64,000 nt of DNA from the NCBI RefSeq assembly GCF_003709565.1, contig NZ_QNRC01000013.1:1-64000 (forward strand), given 5' to 3'. This DNA comes from Paracoccus sigandri (lineage in GTDB: Bacteria; Pseudomonadota; Alphaproteobacteria; Rhodobacterales; Rhodobacteraceae). The notes beneath the pieces are model-generated. The model was not told where the DNA came from, did not search any database, and was given only the letters and a program-made list of their open reading frames with translations. A program made the translations under genes and the position numbers. Shown here one piece after another: positions 17,511 to 26,412 of this stretch (positions within the stretch are counted from its first letter, which is position 1; every line of letters starts with the position of its first letter).

Positions 17511-17819
17511 TCAGCGCTTCTTCAGGACAAGGATATTGTCCTTCAGCTCCTCGATCTCGTAATCGCCCGCCCATCCCGGCAGCTCGATATGAAGCATGTC
17601 GCCCTCGAGGCTCCACCGCCCGGTTCCCTGGCTCTGCATCGCATCGGTCGGACCGGGGGCCTTCGCCTCGGCAAGCCCGGATTCCGACAGCTCCAGCCCC
17701 CGGCGCCCGCCCCGCGTCGGCGGGATCTGCACGGTGCTGGAACGGAAGACGAAATGATCCGCCGTGGTTTCCTCGCGGATCTCGATCCATTCGCGGCAAA
17801 GCTTCGCTTCGTCGGCCAT
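17511..17819 (-). CDS. 102-aa beta-rich protein of unknown function in the protease/ATP-grasp locus
   Basis: 102 aa, starting MADEAKLCREWIEIREETTA. No signal peptide or membrane segment. Alternating polar and hydrophobic stretches (DHFVFRSS, GRWSLEGDMLHIELP, DYEIEELKDNILVLKKR) suggest a small beta-barrel of lipocalin type. A middle segment IPPTRGGRRGLELSESG followed by GPTDA looks conserved in character. It lies between the M28 and M43 peptidases, 62 bases after the first and 77 before the second, in the same direction. It could be an inhibitor, carrier or substrate of the locus; I cannot choose. Confidence 0.7.
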   Translation of the reverse strand: MADEAKLCREWIEIREETTADHFVFRSSTVQIPPTRGGRRGLELSESGLAEAKAPGPTDAMQSQGTGRWSLEGDMLHIELPGWAGDYEIEELKDNILVLKKR

Positions 17820-17881
17820 CGCTTTCCCTTCCCTTGTGGCGGGCGCCGCCCTGGCGCCCGCGAACGCCCCGGCCCCCGGCC

Positions 17882-19354
17882 TCAACCGCAGTCGGAGCGC
17901 AGATGATCGCACAGCGCCCAGAGCGATTGTCGCTCGACCAGGTCGCCCGGCGCAAGCAGCCCGTCCCGATCCAGCCGCGCATATTGCGCCAGCAGCGCCT
18001 GGTAATGCCCGGCCAGCTGGTTCTGCGCCGCCAGCACCGCCTGGTCGAACGCCGCCGGCCCCGCATTGCCGCAGCCCGCCGCCGGGGCGTCGGGCCGCGG
18101 CAGCGCGGGCTCGGCCAGCCCGGCCTCCTGCGCCAGCCAGCCGGCATTCATCCGCAGGATCTGCAGCGCATAGCCCATGTCGATCCGGTCCAGCAGGTCA
18201 TTCGCGGTATGGATGGCGTCATTGGCGCCGTCGGTCCCCTCGATCGTCAGCACGGCCGGGATGCCCGCGTCCAGGAACGGCATGTGATCGCTGCCGAAGG
18301 GCTGCAACGAGACCTGCACATCCAGGTCGGTGAAGGCGCCTGCCGCCTCGGCCAGCCGGTCGATCAGCGGCTGGCTGAGGGCCGCGCCCTCCAGCAGCAC
18401 CGCGGGCGGCTGGGCATTGACCGAGCCGATCATGTCCATGTTCAGCACCGCGCGGATCCGCGCCCGCGCCTCACCCTCCAGCCCGGCGACATATTGGGTG
18501 GAGCCGTGCAGCCCCTGCTCCTCTCCGCCGAACAGGATGAAGGTGAGGTCATGGGCGAAATCATGCGCGGCGGCGGCGGCAGCCAGGGTCAGCACCCCGG
18601 CCGAGCCGCTGGCATTGTCGTCGGCGCCGGGCGCGGGGGCATCCGGGCCGCCCGGATGATTGACCGAATCCAGGTGCCCGACCACCAGAACCTGGCCCGC
18701 ATCCGGGCCGAGGCCGGGCTTCGTCGCGATCACATTGGCGCTTGTCCCGCCGCCGACCGTGATCGGGACGGTTCTTGCCGCCAGCCCCAGCGCCTGGAAC
18801 TGCGCCTGCGCCCATGCCGCGGCCTGCGCATAGTCCGCGCTGGTCGAATGGCGCGTGCGATAAGAGACAAGATGCGTGATCGCCTGGCGGAAAACCTCGT
18901 CCTGGACCCCGGCGACCAGGGCCGGGGCGGCGGGCGGCATCGCCCTGGCCCGCCGCGGCGCATGGGTCTGGAAGACCGCCGCGTTCCGGGGCAGCGCCAT
19001 GACCTGGAAGCAGCCCTCGCCCCGCGCCGCCATGCGTTCCGCCTGCGCCTTCGTCAGCTCGGCGACCAGATAGCGCCCCTTGTCCAGCAGCACGCGCGCC
19101 CTGGGATGTTCGCGCTGGAAGGCGCGACCCTTCTGCACGACCAGCCAAAGTGCGCCCTGCCGGACGCTGCCCTGCACGCCCAGGACATGGCCCGCATCCT
19201 GCAGCGCCCTGGCCAGGCCGGGCCAGCCGTCATTGGCCACGCAGAGGAACAGATCGGTGCCAAGCCGGCTCCACCAGCCGCGGCGCTCCTCGATCACGGC
19301 AATCAGGCCGGGAATGGCGGCGTCATCGGCATGAATCGTGGCATATTTCATCAT
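17882..19354 (-). CDS. M28-family zinc peptidase with C-terminal helical module
   Basis: 490 aa from the ATG at 19354 (a second ATG follows directly). Residues 1-140 are an extra N-terminal domain without signal peptide. The M28 catalytic domain has all zinc and catalytic residues: HLDS (His227, Asp229), GADDNASG (Asp245), GGEEQG (Glu278-279), NMDMIG (Asp307) and HTANDLLD (His382). The last 45 residues (HYQALLAQYARLDRDGLL and following) match the end of the M43 protease. First gene of a four-gene set: M28, 102-aa protein, M43, ATP-grasp. A TTG at 19384 is in frame but overlaps the probable -10 box, so I reject it as start. Confidence 0.85.
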   Translation of the reverse strand: MMKYATIHADDAAIPGLIAVIEERRGWWSRLGTDLFLCVANDGWPGLARALQDAGHVLGVQGSVRQGALWLVVQKGRAFQREHPRARVLLDKGRYLVAELTKAQAERMAARGEGCFQVMALPRNAAVFQTHAPRRARAMPPAAPALVAGVQDEVFRQAITHLVSYRTRHSTSADYAQAAAWAQAQFQALGLAARTVPITVGGGTSANVIATKPGLGPDAGQVLVVGHLDSVNHPGGPDAPAPGADDNASGSAGVLTLAAAAAAHDFAHDLTFILFGGEEQGLHGSTQYVAGLEGEARARIRAVLNMDMIGSVNAQPPAVLLEGAALSQPLIDRLAEAAGAFTDLDVQVSLQPFGSDHMPFLDAGIPAVLTIEGTDGANDAIHTANDLLDRIDMGYALQILRMNAGWLAQEAGLAEPALPRPDAPAAGCGNAGPAAFDQAVLAAQNQLAGHYQALLAQYARLDRDGLLAPGDLVERQSLWALCDHLRSDCG

Positions 19355-19372
19355 CGCCCCCAATCTGATCCG

Positions 19373-19440
19373 ATGATATTTCAAATTAAATGAAAATCAA
19401 ATTAATTATCATATGCGCATTGCGGATCATTAATAATCGG
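19373..19440 (-). promoter_or_regulatory. A+T-rich promoter region of the M28/M43/ATP-grasp locus
   Basis: A sharply A+T-rich island in otherwise G+C-rich DNA, directly upstream of the M28 gene. Read on the minus strand, TTGATT (19400-19395), 16 bases, then TATCAT (19378-19373) is a good vegetative promoter with a short leader. A second set, TTATTA-17-TATGAT, lies slightly further upstream. valS diverges from the other side. Confidence 0.5.
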
Positions 19441-19584
19441 ATCCGCATCCGGTAATTCAAATGCGGTTCATCGCGCCGGGCGCGTCCTTACCCGGCCCGC
19501 CGGCAGCCCGACGAGTTGCGCGGCGTCTCTTGGCCTTTGCGCGTCATTTCGCTAATCCATCCCCAAGCAAGGGGATCAGCCGAC

Positions 19585-22500
19585 ATGACGATGGACAAGA
19601 GCTTTGACGCCAAGGCCGCCGAGGCCCGGATCAGCGCCGAATGGGAGGCGCAGGGCGCCTTCGCCGCCGGGGCCAATGCCTCGCGCAGGGAAACCTTCAC
19701 GGTGATGATCCCGCCGCCCAACGTGACCGGCAGCCTGCATATCGGCCATGCCTTCAACAACACGCTGCAGGACATCCTGGTCCGCTGGCACCGGATGCGC
19801 GGCTTCGACACGCTGTGGCAGCCCGGCCAGGACCATGCCGGCATCGCCACCCAGATGGTGGTCGAACGGCGCATGGCCGAACGGCAGGAACCCAACCGGC
19901 GCGAGATCGGGCGCGAGGCCTTCCTGGAAAAGGTCTGGGCGTGGAAGCAGGAATCGGGCGACACGATCATCAACCAGCTGAAGCGGCTGGGCGCCTCCTG
20001 CGACTGGTCGCGGAACGCCTTCACCATGTCCGGCGCGCCGGGCGCCCCGGCGGGCGAGGAGGGCAATTTCCACGACGCCGTGATCCGCGTCTTCGTCGAG
20101 CTTTACGACAAGGGCATCATCTATCGCGGCAAGCGGCTGGTGAACTGGGACCCGCATTTCGAGACCGCGATCAGCGACCTGGAGGTCGAGAACCGCGAGG
20201 TTCCCGGCCATATGTGGCATTTCAAATATCCGCTGGCGGGCGGCGAGACCTATGAATATGTCGAACGCGACGCCGACGGCAACGTCACCCTGCGCGAGAC
20301 GCGCGACTATATCAGCATCGCCACGACCCGGCCCGAGACCATGCTGGGCGACGGCGCGGTGGCGGTCCATCCCGGCGACGCGCGCTATGCCCCGATCGTC
20401 GGCAAGCTGTGCGAGATCCCGGTGGGCCCGAAGGAACACCGCCGGCTGATCCCGATCATCACCGACGACTATCCCGACCCGGATTTCGGCTCGGGCGCGG
20501 TCAAGATCACCGGCGCGCATGACTTCAACGACTACGGCGTGGCGATGCGCAACGGCATCCCGCTCTATGCGCTGATGGACGGCAAGGCGCGGATGCGCGA
20601 GGACGGCCTGCCCTATGCCGAATCCGCCGAGATCGCCACCCGCGCCGCGCGGGGCGAGGATGTGGGCGACGTGTCGAACGTGAACCTGGTGCCGGACGAG
20701 CTGCGCGGGCTGGACCGCCTCGAGGCCCGCAAGCGGGTGATCGAGGCGATCACCGCCGAGGGGCTGGCGGTGACCCGGCTGCACAAGGAGATCGACCCCG
20801 AGACCGGGGCCGAGCATCTGGAGCGCCGCCCGCTGGTCGATCAGAAGCCGATCATGCAGCCCTTCGGCGACCGCTCGGGCGTGGTGATCGAGCCGATGCT
20901 GACCGACCAGTGGTTCGTGGACACGGCGCGGATCGTCCAGCCCGCGCTGGACGCAGTGCGCGAGGGCCGCACCGAGATCCTGCCCGAGCAGCACAGGAAG
21001 GTCTATTTCAACTGGCTGGAGAATATCGAACCCTGGACGATCAGCCGCCAGCTGTGGTGGGGCCACCAGATCCCGGTCTGGTACGGGCTGGACCTGGGGA
21101 TCGAAAATTTCACCGATGACGAGGGCGACGGCGCGCTGGACGAGGTAGAACTGTTCCGCCTGCTGGCCGACGGCATCGTCCATACCGGCGAGCGCCAGCA
21201 TTGCGCCGCGCATTTCGACGATGTGCGCAAGCGGTTCCGCGACGACATCGCCGGCCTGCCCCAGCCGCTGGAGGTCAGCCGCATCGTCGAGGTGGCCGAT
21301 CGCGAGGCGGCGATCGACATGCTGGCGCAAAGCTGGGCCGACTACAACCTGTCGCAGGACCCGACCCACCTGCTCTATCCGGTCTGGCGCGACCCGGACG
21401 TGCTGGACACCTGGTTCAGCTCGGGGCTGTGGCCCATCGGCACGCTCGGCTGGCCCGAGAACACCGAGGAACTGCGCAAGTATTTCCCGACCGACGTGCT
21501 GGTGACCGGCTTCGACATCATCTTCTTCTGGGTCGCCCGGATGATGATGATGCAGCTGGCGGTGGTCGGCGACGTGCCCTTCCGCACCGTCTATGTCCAC
21601 GGCCTGGTGCGGGACGAAAAGGGCGCGAAGATGTCCAAGTCCAAGGGCAACGTCATCGACCCGCTGGTGCTGATCGACGATTTCGGCGCCGACGCGCTGC
21701 GGATGACGCTGGCCTCGATGGCGGCGATGGGCCGCGACCCGAAGCTGGGCCCGCGCCATGTCGAGGGTTTCCGCAATTTCGTCACCAAGATCTGGAACGC
21801 TACCCGCTTCGCCGAGATGAACGGCGTTCGCGGCGGCGGCCCCCGGCCCGAACCCGCGCATACCGTCAACCGCTGGATCATCGGCGAGGTCGCCCGCATC
21901 CGCATCGCCACCGACGAGGCCCTGGCCGCCTATCGCTTCAACGACGCGGCGGCCGGGCTCTATGCCTTCGTCTGGGGCAAGGTCTGCGACTGGTATGTCG
22001 AATTCGCCAAGCCGCTGTTCGACGGCAGCCATGCCGGGGAAACCCGCGCCACGATGGGCTGGGTGCTGGACCAGTGCTACCTGATGCTGCACCCGATCAT
22101 GCCCTTCGTCACCGAGGAATTGTGGCGCCTGACCGGCGACCGGACGAAGATGCTGGTCCATGGCGACTGGCCGGCCTATGGCGCGGAACTGATCGACGCC
22201 GCCGCCGACCGGGAAATCAACTGGGTGATCGCGCTGATCGAAGGGGTCCGCTCGGCCCGCGCGCAGATGGGCGTCCCGGCGGGCGCCAAGCTGGACCTGG
22301 TGGTGACCGAGGCCGACGTTGCCGCCCGTTCGGCCCTGGCCGCCAATGCCCCGCTGATCGAACGGCTGGCCCGCGTGAACGCCCCCGTCGACGGCAGGGC
22401 GGGCAAGGGCATGATCGCGGTGGCCGCCCAGGGCGCCAGTTTCGCCCTGCCCATCGGCGAGGTGATCGACGTGGCGGCGGAAACCGCGCGGCTTCAAAAG

Positions 22501-22674
22501 GCGCTGGCGCGGTCGGAAAAGGACGCCGAGGGCCTGCGCAAGCGCCTGGGCAATCCGAAATTCACCGAGAATGCGGAAGCCGAGGTGATCGAGGAAACCC
22601 GCGACAAGCTGGCCGCTCTGGAGGACGACATCGCCCGGCTGAACGCCGCGCTGGCCCAGCTGGCGGCGATGTAA
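19585..22674 (+). CDS. valS: Valyl-tRNA synthetase
   Basis: 1029 aa, class I aminoacyl-tRNA synthetase that charges tRNA-Val. The HIGH motif is in [20 protein letters not shown] near residue 50, the KMSKS motif in [16 protein letters not shown] (about nucleotide 21630), and the editing domain carries [16 protein letters not shown]-terminal coiled-coil arm ([19 protein letters not shown]) closes the protein. Start chosen at MTMDKSFDA after AAGGGGAT; MDKSF at 19591 is also possible. The gene converges with the HisC-like gene across a large hairpin. Confidence 0.97.
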   Translation: MTMDKSFDAKAAEARISAEWEAQGAFAAGANASRRETFTVMIPPPNVTGSLHIGHAFNNTLQDILVRWHRMRGFDTLWQPGQDHAGIATQMVVERRMAERQEPNRREIGREAFLEKVWAWKQESGDTIINQLKRLGASCDWSRNAFTMSGAPGAPAGEEGNFHDAVIRVFVELYDKGIIYRGKRLVNWDPHFETAISDLEVENREVPGHMWHFKYPLAGGETYEYVERDADGNVTLRETRDYISIATTRPETMLGDGAVAVHPGDARYAPIVGKLCEIPVGPKEHRRLIPIITDDYPDPDFGSGAVKITGAHDFNDYGVAMRNGIPLYALMDGKARMREDGLPYAESAEIATRAARGEDVGDVSNVNLVPDELRGLDRLEARKRVIEAITAEGLAVTRLHKEIDPETGAEHLERRPLVDQKPIMQPFGDRSGVVIEPMLTDQWFVDTARIVQPALDAVREGRTEILPEQHRKVYFNWLENIEPWTISRQLWWGHQIPVWYGLDLGIENFTDDEGDGALDEVELFRLLADGIVHTGERQHCAAHFDDVRKRFRDDIAGLPQPLEVSRIVEVADREAAIDMLAQSWADYNLSQDPTHLLYPVWRDPDVLDTWFSSGLWPIGTLGWPENTEELRKYFPTDVLVTGFDIIFFWVARMMMMQLAVVGDVPFRTVYVHGLVRDEKGAKMSKSKGNVIDPLVLIDDFGADALRMTLASMAAMGRDPKLGPRHVEGFRNFVTKIWNATRFAEMNGVRGGGPRPEPAHTVNRWIIGEVARIRIATDEALAAYRFNDAAAGLYAFVWGKVCDWYVEFAKPLFDGSHAGETRATMGWVLDQCYLMLHPIMPFVTEELWRLTGDRTKMLVHGDWPAYGAELIDAAADREINWVIALIEGVRSARAQMGVPAGAKLDLVVTEADVAARSALAANAPLIERLARVNAPVDGRAGKGMIAVAAQGASFALPIGEVIDVAAETARLQKALARSEKDAEGLRKRLGNPKFTENAEAEVIEETRDKLAALEDDIARLNAALAQLAAM

Positions 22675-22713
22675 GCCCTCGCGCCGGCGCACCCGCCAAG
22701 AGCGCCGGCGCCT

Positions 22714-22778
22714 CCGGCGGGGGTATTTGGAACAACGAAGAAGCCGGCTTCTCTGTTGATAAAATACCCATCCGCCGG
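22714..22778. terminator. Large inverted repeat between convergent valS and hisC-like genes
   Basis: A near-perfect 65-base inverted repeat. The arms run CCGGCGG, GGGTATTT, CAAC and GAAGCC towards the centre and return as GGCTTC, GTTG, AAATACCC and CCGCCGG. The two genes end 39 bases to its left and 4 bases to its right. Each arm resembles the TATTT element seen at 158-180, 26252-26280 and 38665-38692, so it looks like two head-to-head copies acting as a bidirectional terminator. Confidence 0.7.
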
Positions 22779-22782
22779 CGCG

Positions 22783-23901
22783 TCACGGGTGCGACGGATG
22801 CCGCAGACGGGCCAGCGCGCGCGGCAGGGTTTCGGCCAGCACGTCCAGCTCTGGCGCGGGGGCGCAGCTGATGCGGATGCAGCGGTCCAGCGGCGCGACG
22901 CCGGGCATGCGGACGAAGACGCCTTCCGTCTCCAGCGCGGCGACCAGCTGCCGGGCGAAGGCGCCGTCGCGGGCGGTGTCCAGCGCCACGAAATTGGTGG
23001 CCGAGGGCAGCGCGCGAAGCCCGTTCTCCGCCCCGATCCGGCCGATCCGGTCGCGGGCGGCGGCGGTGCTGGTGCGGATATGGGCCAGCCAGTCCTCGTC
23101 GCCAAGCGCCGCCAGCGCGCCGGCCTGAGAGATGCGGCACATGCCGAAATGGTTTCGGATCCGGTCGAAGCCCGCGATCAGCTCGGGATGGCCGATGGCA
23201 TAGCCGACCCGCGCGCCGGCCATGCCATAGGCCTTGGAAAAGGTCCGCATCCGGATCACGCGGGGATCGTCGGCCGAAATTTGCGGCACCGCCTCGGCCG
23301 GGGCGAATTCGGCATAGGCCTCGTCGAGGATCAGCAGGCAGTCTTCGGGCAGCATCGCCACCATCTCCTCGATCGCGCCGCCGGCCAGCCAGCTGCCCAT
23401 CGGGTTGTCGGGATTGGCCAGGTAGACCAGCCGCGCGCCGGTCCGCCAGGCAAGGTCCAGCAGGGCCTGCGGGTCCTCGGCATCGTCGCGATAGGGGGCC
23501 TTGTGCAGCACGCCTCCGAAACCCGCGACGTGATAGTTGAAGGTCGGATAGGCCCCGTCCGAGGTCACCACCGCATCACCCGGCGCGATCATCAGCCGCA
23601 CCAGCAGGCCCAGAAGCCCGTCGATCCCCTCGCCCACCTGGATATGGCCGGGCGTCACCCCCAGCCGTCCGGCCAGCGCCTGCACCAGATCGAAGCTGAC
23701 CGAATCGCCATATTGCCAGACCAACCCGGCCTCGGCCCGCATCGCCTCGACGGCGCGGGGGCTGGGGCCGAAGCCGTTCTCGTTCGCGCCCAGGCGGGCG
23801 GCGAAGGGGCGGCCCAGCCGGCGTTGCAGGGTCTCGGGGCCGGTGAAGGGCACGGTGGCGGGAAGAGCCGCCGGGATCGGGGCGAAGCGCGGTGTTTTCA
23901 T
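22783..23901 (-). CDS. PLP-dependent class I/II aminotransferase, HisC-like
   Basis: 372 aa. Fold type I aminotransferase closest in pattern to histidinol-phosphate aminotransferase: RLGANENGFGPSPRAVEAM at the N-terminus, VYLANPDNPMGSW for the cofactor loop, LILDEAYAEF, the lysine of the internal aldimine in TFSKAYGMAGARVGYAIG, and a terminal arginine in CIRISCAP. It is not in a his operon, so it could act on histidinol phosphate, aromatic or another amino acid. Start at MKTPRFAPIPAALP. It is followed by a hairpin and convergent valS. Confidence 0.85.
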   Translation of the reverse strand: MKTPRFAPIPAALPATVPFTGPETLQRRLGRPFAARLGANENGFGPSPRAVEAMRAEAGLVWQYGDSVSFDLVQALAGRLGVTPGHIQVGEGIDGLLGLLVRLMIAPGDAVVTSDGAYPTFNYHVAGFGGVLHKAPYRDDAEDPQALLDLAWRTGARLVYLANPDNPMGSWLAGGAIEEMVAMLPEDCLLILDEAYAEFAPAEAVPQISADDPRVIRMRTFSKAYGMAGARVGYAIGHPELIAGFDRIRNHFGMCRISQAGALAALGDEDWLAHIRTSTAAARDRIGRIGAENGLRALPSATNFVALDTARDGAFARQLVAALETEGVFVRMPGVAPLDRCIRISCAPAPELDVLAETLPRALARLRHPSHP

Positions 23902-23983
23902 GGCTGCAAGCGATGGCCGATTCGGCCCCCTTCCACAAGTCCCGTCCCGCAAGTCCCGGCTGCGCGCACGGCCGGAACGGCGT

Positions 23984-24463
23984 TCAGCCTTCGACCAGCG
24001 CCGCAAGCTGGTCCAGGCACTGGCCCCAGCCCTCGGCGAAGCCCATTTCCTCGTGCTTGCGGCGGTCCGCCTCGTCCTTGTGCAGCACGCGCGCGGAATA
24101 GCGCGTGCCGCCGCCTTCCTCGGGGTCCATCAGCACGATCACGGTGATGAAGCCGGTGCCGGTCGGGCGGAATTCCGGCCCCAGCGCATCGGTCCAGATC
24201 AGCTTGTGGTTCGGCTCGGCCAGCAGGACGCAGCCCGGCCCCTGGTCGATCTCGGTGCCGTCGGGCATCCGCATGGCGATGTCGCAGATGCCGCCGGGGC
24301 GCGGCTCCAGCGCGGCGCGCAGGACCTCGACCGGCTTCGGGGCGAACCATTGCCGCAGCTGGTCGGGCTCGACCCAGGCGCGCCAGATGCGGTCGGGCGG
24401 GGCATCCAGATGGCGCGAGATCACCAGATCATTGCCATCCACGGTCACGACATTCTTCGGCAT
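23984..24463 (-). CDS. SRPBCC (AHSA1-type) domain protein
   Basis: 159 aa. START-like domain of the AHA1 C-terminal type: LVISRHLDAPPDRIWRAWVEPDQLRQWFAPKPVEV at the start, a GGGTRYSARVLHKDEADRRKHEEMGFAEGWGQCLDQLAALV end. Such proteins bind hydrophobic ligands in a deep pocket; the ligand here is unknown. Single soluble domain, apparently transcribed on its own or with the downstream aminotransferase 82 bases later. Confidence 0.85.
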   Translation of the reverse strand: MPKNVVTVDGNDLVISRHLDAPPDRIWRAWVEPDQLRQWFAPKPVEVLRAALEPRPGGICDIAMRMPDGTEIDQGPGCVLLAEPNHKLIWTDALGPEFRPTGTGFITVIVLMDPEEGGGTRYSARVLHKDEADRRKHEEMGFAEGWGQCLDQLAALVEG

Positions 24464-24543
24464 CCTTCGGCCCTCTCGTTCTGCATCGCCCGCACAGCCT
24501 GCCGCGCAAGCCGGCCATGCGTCAACCGGCAGGGGGCGCGGGC

Positions 24544-24780
24544 CTAAAAGGCGCGGAAGGTCATCGTGGTCAGGGTGCGGCTGATATGGGGAATGTCGAA
24601 CAGGCGATCGGACAGGAAGCGGCCGACATCCTCGTCCTCGGGGATGTAGATCTTGGCCAGCAGGTCGTAATCGCCCGAGGTCGAGTAAAGCTCGCTGACG
24701 ACCTCGCGGTCATAGATGGCCTCGGCGACCTCGTAGGTCTTGCCGGGGGCGCAGCGGAACTGGACGAAAACGGGGCGCAT
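24544..24780 (-). CDS. Stand-alone Lrp/AsnC effector-binding domain
   Basis: 78 aa, consisting only of the RAM (regulation of amino acid metabolism) domain: FVQFRCAPGKTYEVAEAIYDREVVSELYSTSGDYDLLAKIYIPEDEDVGRFLSDRLFDIPHI. There is no helix-turn-helix, so it cannot bind DNA itself; such proteins usually sense small molecules or pair with full-length Lrp paralogues. 34 bases separate it from the MATE gene, which is transcribed toward it, so the two may share a transcript. Confidence 0.88.
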   Translation of the reverse strand: MRPVFVQFRCAPGKTYEVAEAIYDREVVSELYSTSGDYDLLAKIYIPEDEDVGRFLSDRLFDIPHISRTLTTMTFRAF

Positions 24781-24813
24781 CGCGGCTCTCCTGTCAGCGG
24801 GGGCGGCGGCAGG

Positions 24814-26187
24814 TTAGCGCGCGGGCGGTCGCGGGGTCCAGTCCCCGCGCGCATGGCCGCGCCAGAAACGCGCCATCAGCAGGATCGCGGCCAGCGTCAG
24901 GCCGACGCAGAGCCCCAGCCACAGGCCGGCGGGGCCGACGCCCAGGGGAAAGGCCAGCCCATAGGCGACCGGCATCCCCACCGCCCAATAGCTGAAGCCG
25001 GCGATCACCATCGGCACGCGGGTGTCATGCACCCCGCGCAAGAAACCAAGCGCGATCACCTGGAAGGCGTCGGTCAGCTGGAACAGCGCCGCGTAAAGCA
25101 GAAGCCCCGCGCCGATGGCGACGATGGCGGGCGCCTGCGGATCGCCGGGGTCCAGGAACAGCATCACCAGCGGCCGGGCGAACAGCAGGTAGATGGCGAT
25201 GGCGATACAGGCGAAGACCAGCGACAGCCCGATCACCGTCACGGCGGCGTCGCGCATCCAGATCGCGTCGCCGCGCCCCTTGGCCTGCCCGACCCGCACC
25301 GTCGCGGCATTCGACAGGCCCAGATGCGCCATGAAGGTGATCGAGGTGATTTGCAGCGCGATCCCGTGCGCCGCCAGCTGCTGCGTCCCGATCCAGCCCA
25401 TCATCACGTTCGAGCCGACGAACAGCCCGCCCTCGGCCACCATGGTCAGCCCGATCGGCCAGCCGATCCGCGCCACCTCGCGCAGCGCCTGCCAGTCCGG
25501 CCGCCAGAAGCGGTGGAACAGCTGGTATTGCCGCGCCCGCGGCAGCCAGCGCGCATAGAGCACCAGCGCCGCCAGCTGCAGCACCTGCACCGACAGGCTG
25601 GTGATCGCCGCGCCCTTCACGCCCAGCTCGGGCATGCCCAGGTTGCCGAAGATGAAGATCCAGTTCAGCAGGATGTTCACGCCCAGCCCGACCAGCGTGA
25701 CCCACATCACCACCGCCGTGCGCTCCAGCGCCGCCAGGTAGGAATTCAGCGTCAGCTGCCCCAGCACCGCCGGCAATCCCCAGCCCGCGATGCGCAGATA
25801 TTGCTGGGCCAGCGCGGCCACCTCGGGGGTCTGGCCCAGGGCCAGCAGGATCGGCCCGGAAAACCACATCAGCGGCATGACCGCCAGCGCATAGCCCGCC
25901 GACAGCCACAAAGCCATGCGCGCGCCGCGCCGCACCTCGGTCTCGTTGCCGCTGGCGATATGGGTGGCGATCAGCCCCATCACCCCGGTGCCGAAGCCCA
26001 TGCCCAGGAAGAACAGCACATGGAAGAACGAGGTCGCGATGACCAGCGCCGCCAGCGGCACCACCCCGTACCAGCCGATCATCACCGTGTCGCTGACCCC
26101 GATGGCCATGCGCGCCAGGTGGCTGCCGATCAGCGGCAGACCCAGCGACAGGGTCGCGGCGACATGGGGGGCGTAACGGCTGCTCAT
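24814..26187 (-). CDS. MATE-family efflux transporter
   Basis: 457 aa with 12 predicted membrane segments in two homologous halves, the multidrug and toxic compound extrusion layout. Signature segments include LPLIGSHLARMAIGVSDTVMIG, GYALAVMPLMWFSGPILLALGQ, AALERTAVVMWVTLVGLGVNILLNWIFIFG and, in the second half, GLTMVAEGGLFVGSNVMMGWIGTQQLAAHGIALQI. It probably exports cationic drugs or metabolites with Na+ or H+. Start taken at MSSRYAPHVAATL. Confidence 0.9.
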   Translation of the reverse strand: MSSRYAPHVAATLSLGLPLIGSHLARMAIGVSDTVMIGWYGVVPLAALVIATSFFHVLFFLGMGFGTGVMGLIATHIASGNETEVRRGARMALWLSAGYALAVMPLMWFSGPILLALGQTPEVAALAQQYLRIAGWGLPAVLGQLTLNSYLAALERTAVVMWVTLVGLGVNILLNWIFIFGNLGMPELGVKGAAITSLSVQVLQLAALVLYARWLPRARQYQLFHRFWRPDWQALREVARIGWPIGLTMVAEGGLFVGSNVMMGWIGTQQLAAHGIALQITSITFMAHLGLSNAATVRVGQAKGRGDAIWMRDAAVTVIGLSLVFACIAIAIYLLFARPLVMLFLDPGDPQAPAIVAIGAGLLLYAALFQLTDAFQVIALGFLRGVHDTRVPMVIAGFSYWAVGMPVAYGLAFPLGVGPAGLWLGLCVGLTLAAILLMARFWRGHARGDWTPRPPAR

Positions 26188-26251
26188 TTCAGCGGCATAT
26201 CCTTGCCCGCCGGTTCCGGCAATCACCCGATTTGCACGTCCTGCAAAAACC

Positions 26252-26325
26252 TGCCTCTCGCACTGCTTGAAAATACCTTCGGGGTCGCCGGCTGATGCGC
26301 CACGGGTTCAAGCACCAGCCGGCGA
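26252..26325 (-). repeat. Dispersed hairpin repeat, copy 2
   Basis: Same element as 158-226: GTCGCCGGCTG, loop ATGCGCCACGGGTTCAAGCAC and CAGCCGGCGAC, preceded on the plus strand by AAATACCTTCGGG. The loop differs from copy 1 at only a few positions. It lies between divergent genes (MATE and pyrB), where a terminator would not be needed, which argues for a mobile REP-like element. A small inverted repeat, TTTGCA-5-TGCAAA, is just to its left (26231-26247). Confidence 0.65.
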
Positions 26326-26412
26326 CGGGGGCAGACGGCCCCCCACCCCGCTTGCCGGGCGGTCAAGCATCTGCGATAGAAGGCCCGTTTCCAGCCGACA
26401 TGGAGGAGGCCC

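Noticed and set aside
19576-22692. 1038-codon minus-strand frame opposite valS
   Set aside because: Shadow of valS, which has HIGH and KMSKS motifs.
24517-26295. 592-codon plus-strand frame opposite the MATE transporter
   Set aside because: Low-complexity His/Gln/Arg-rich shadow of a membrane protein gene.
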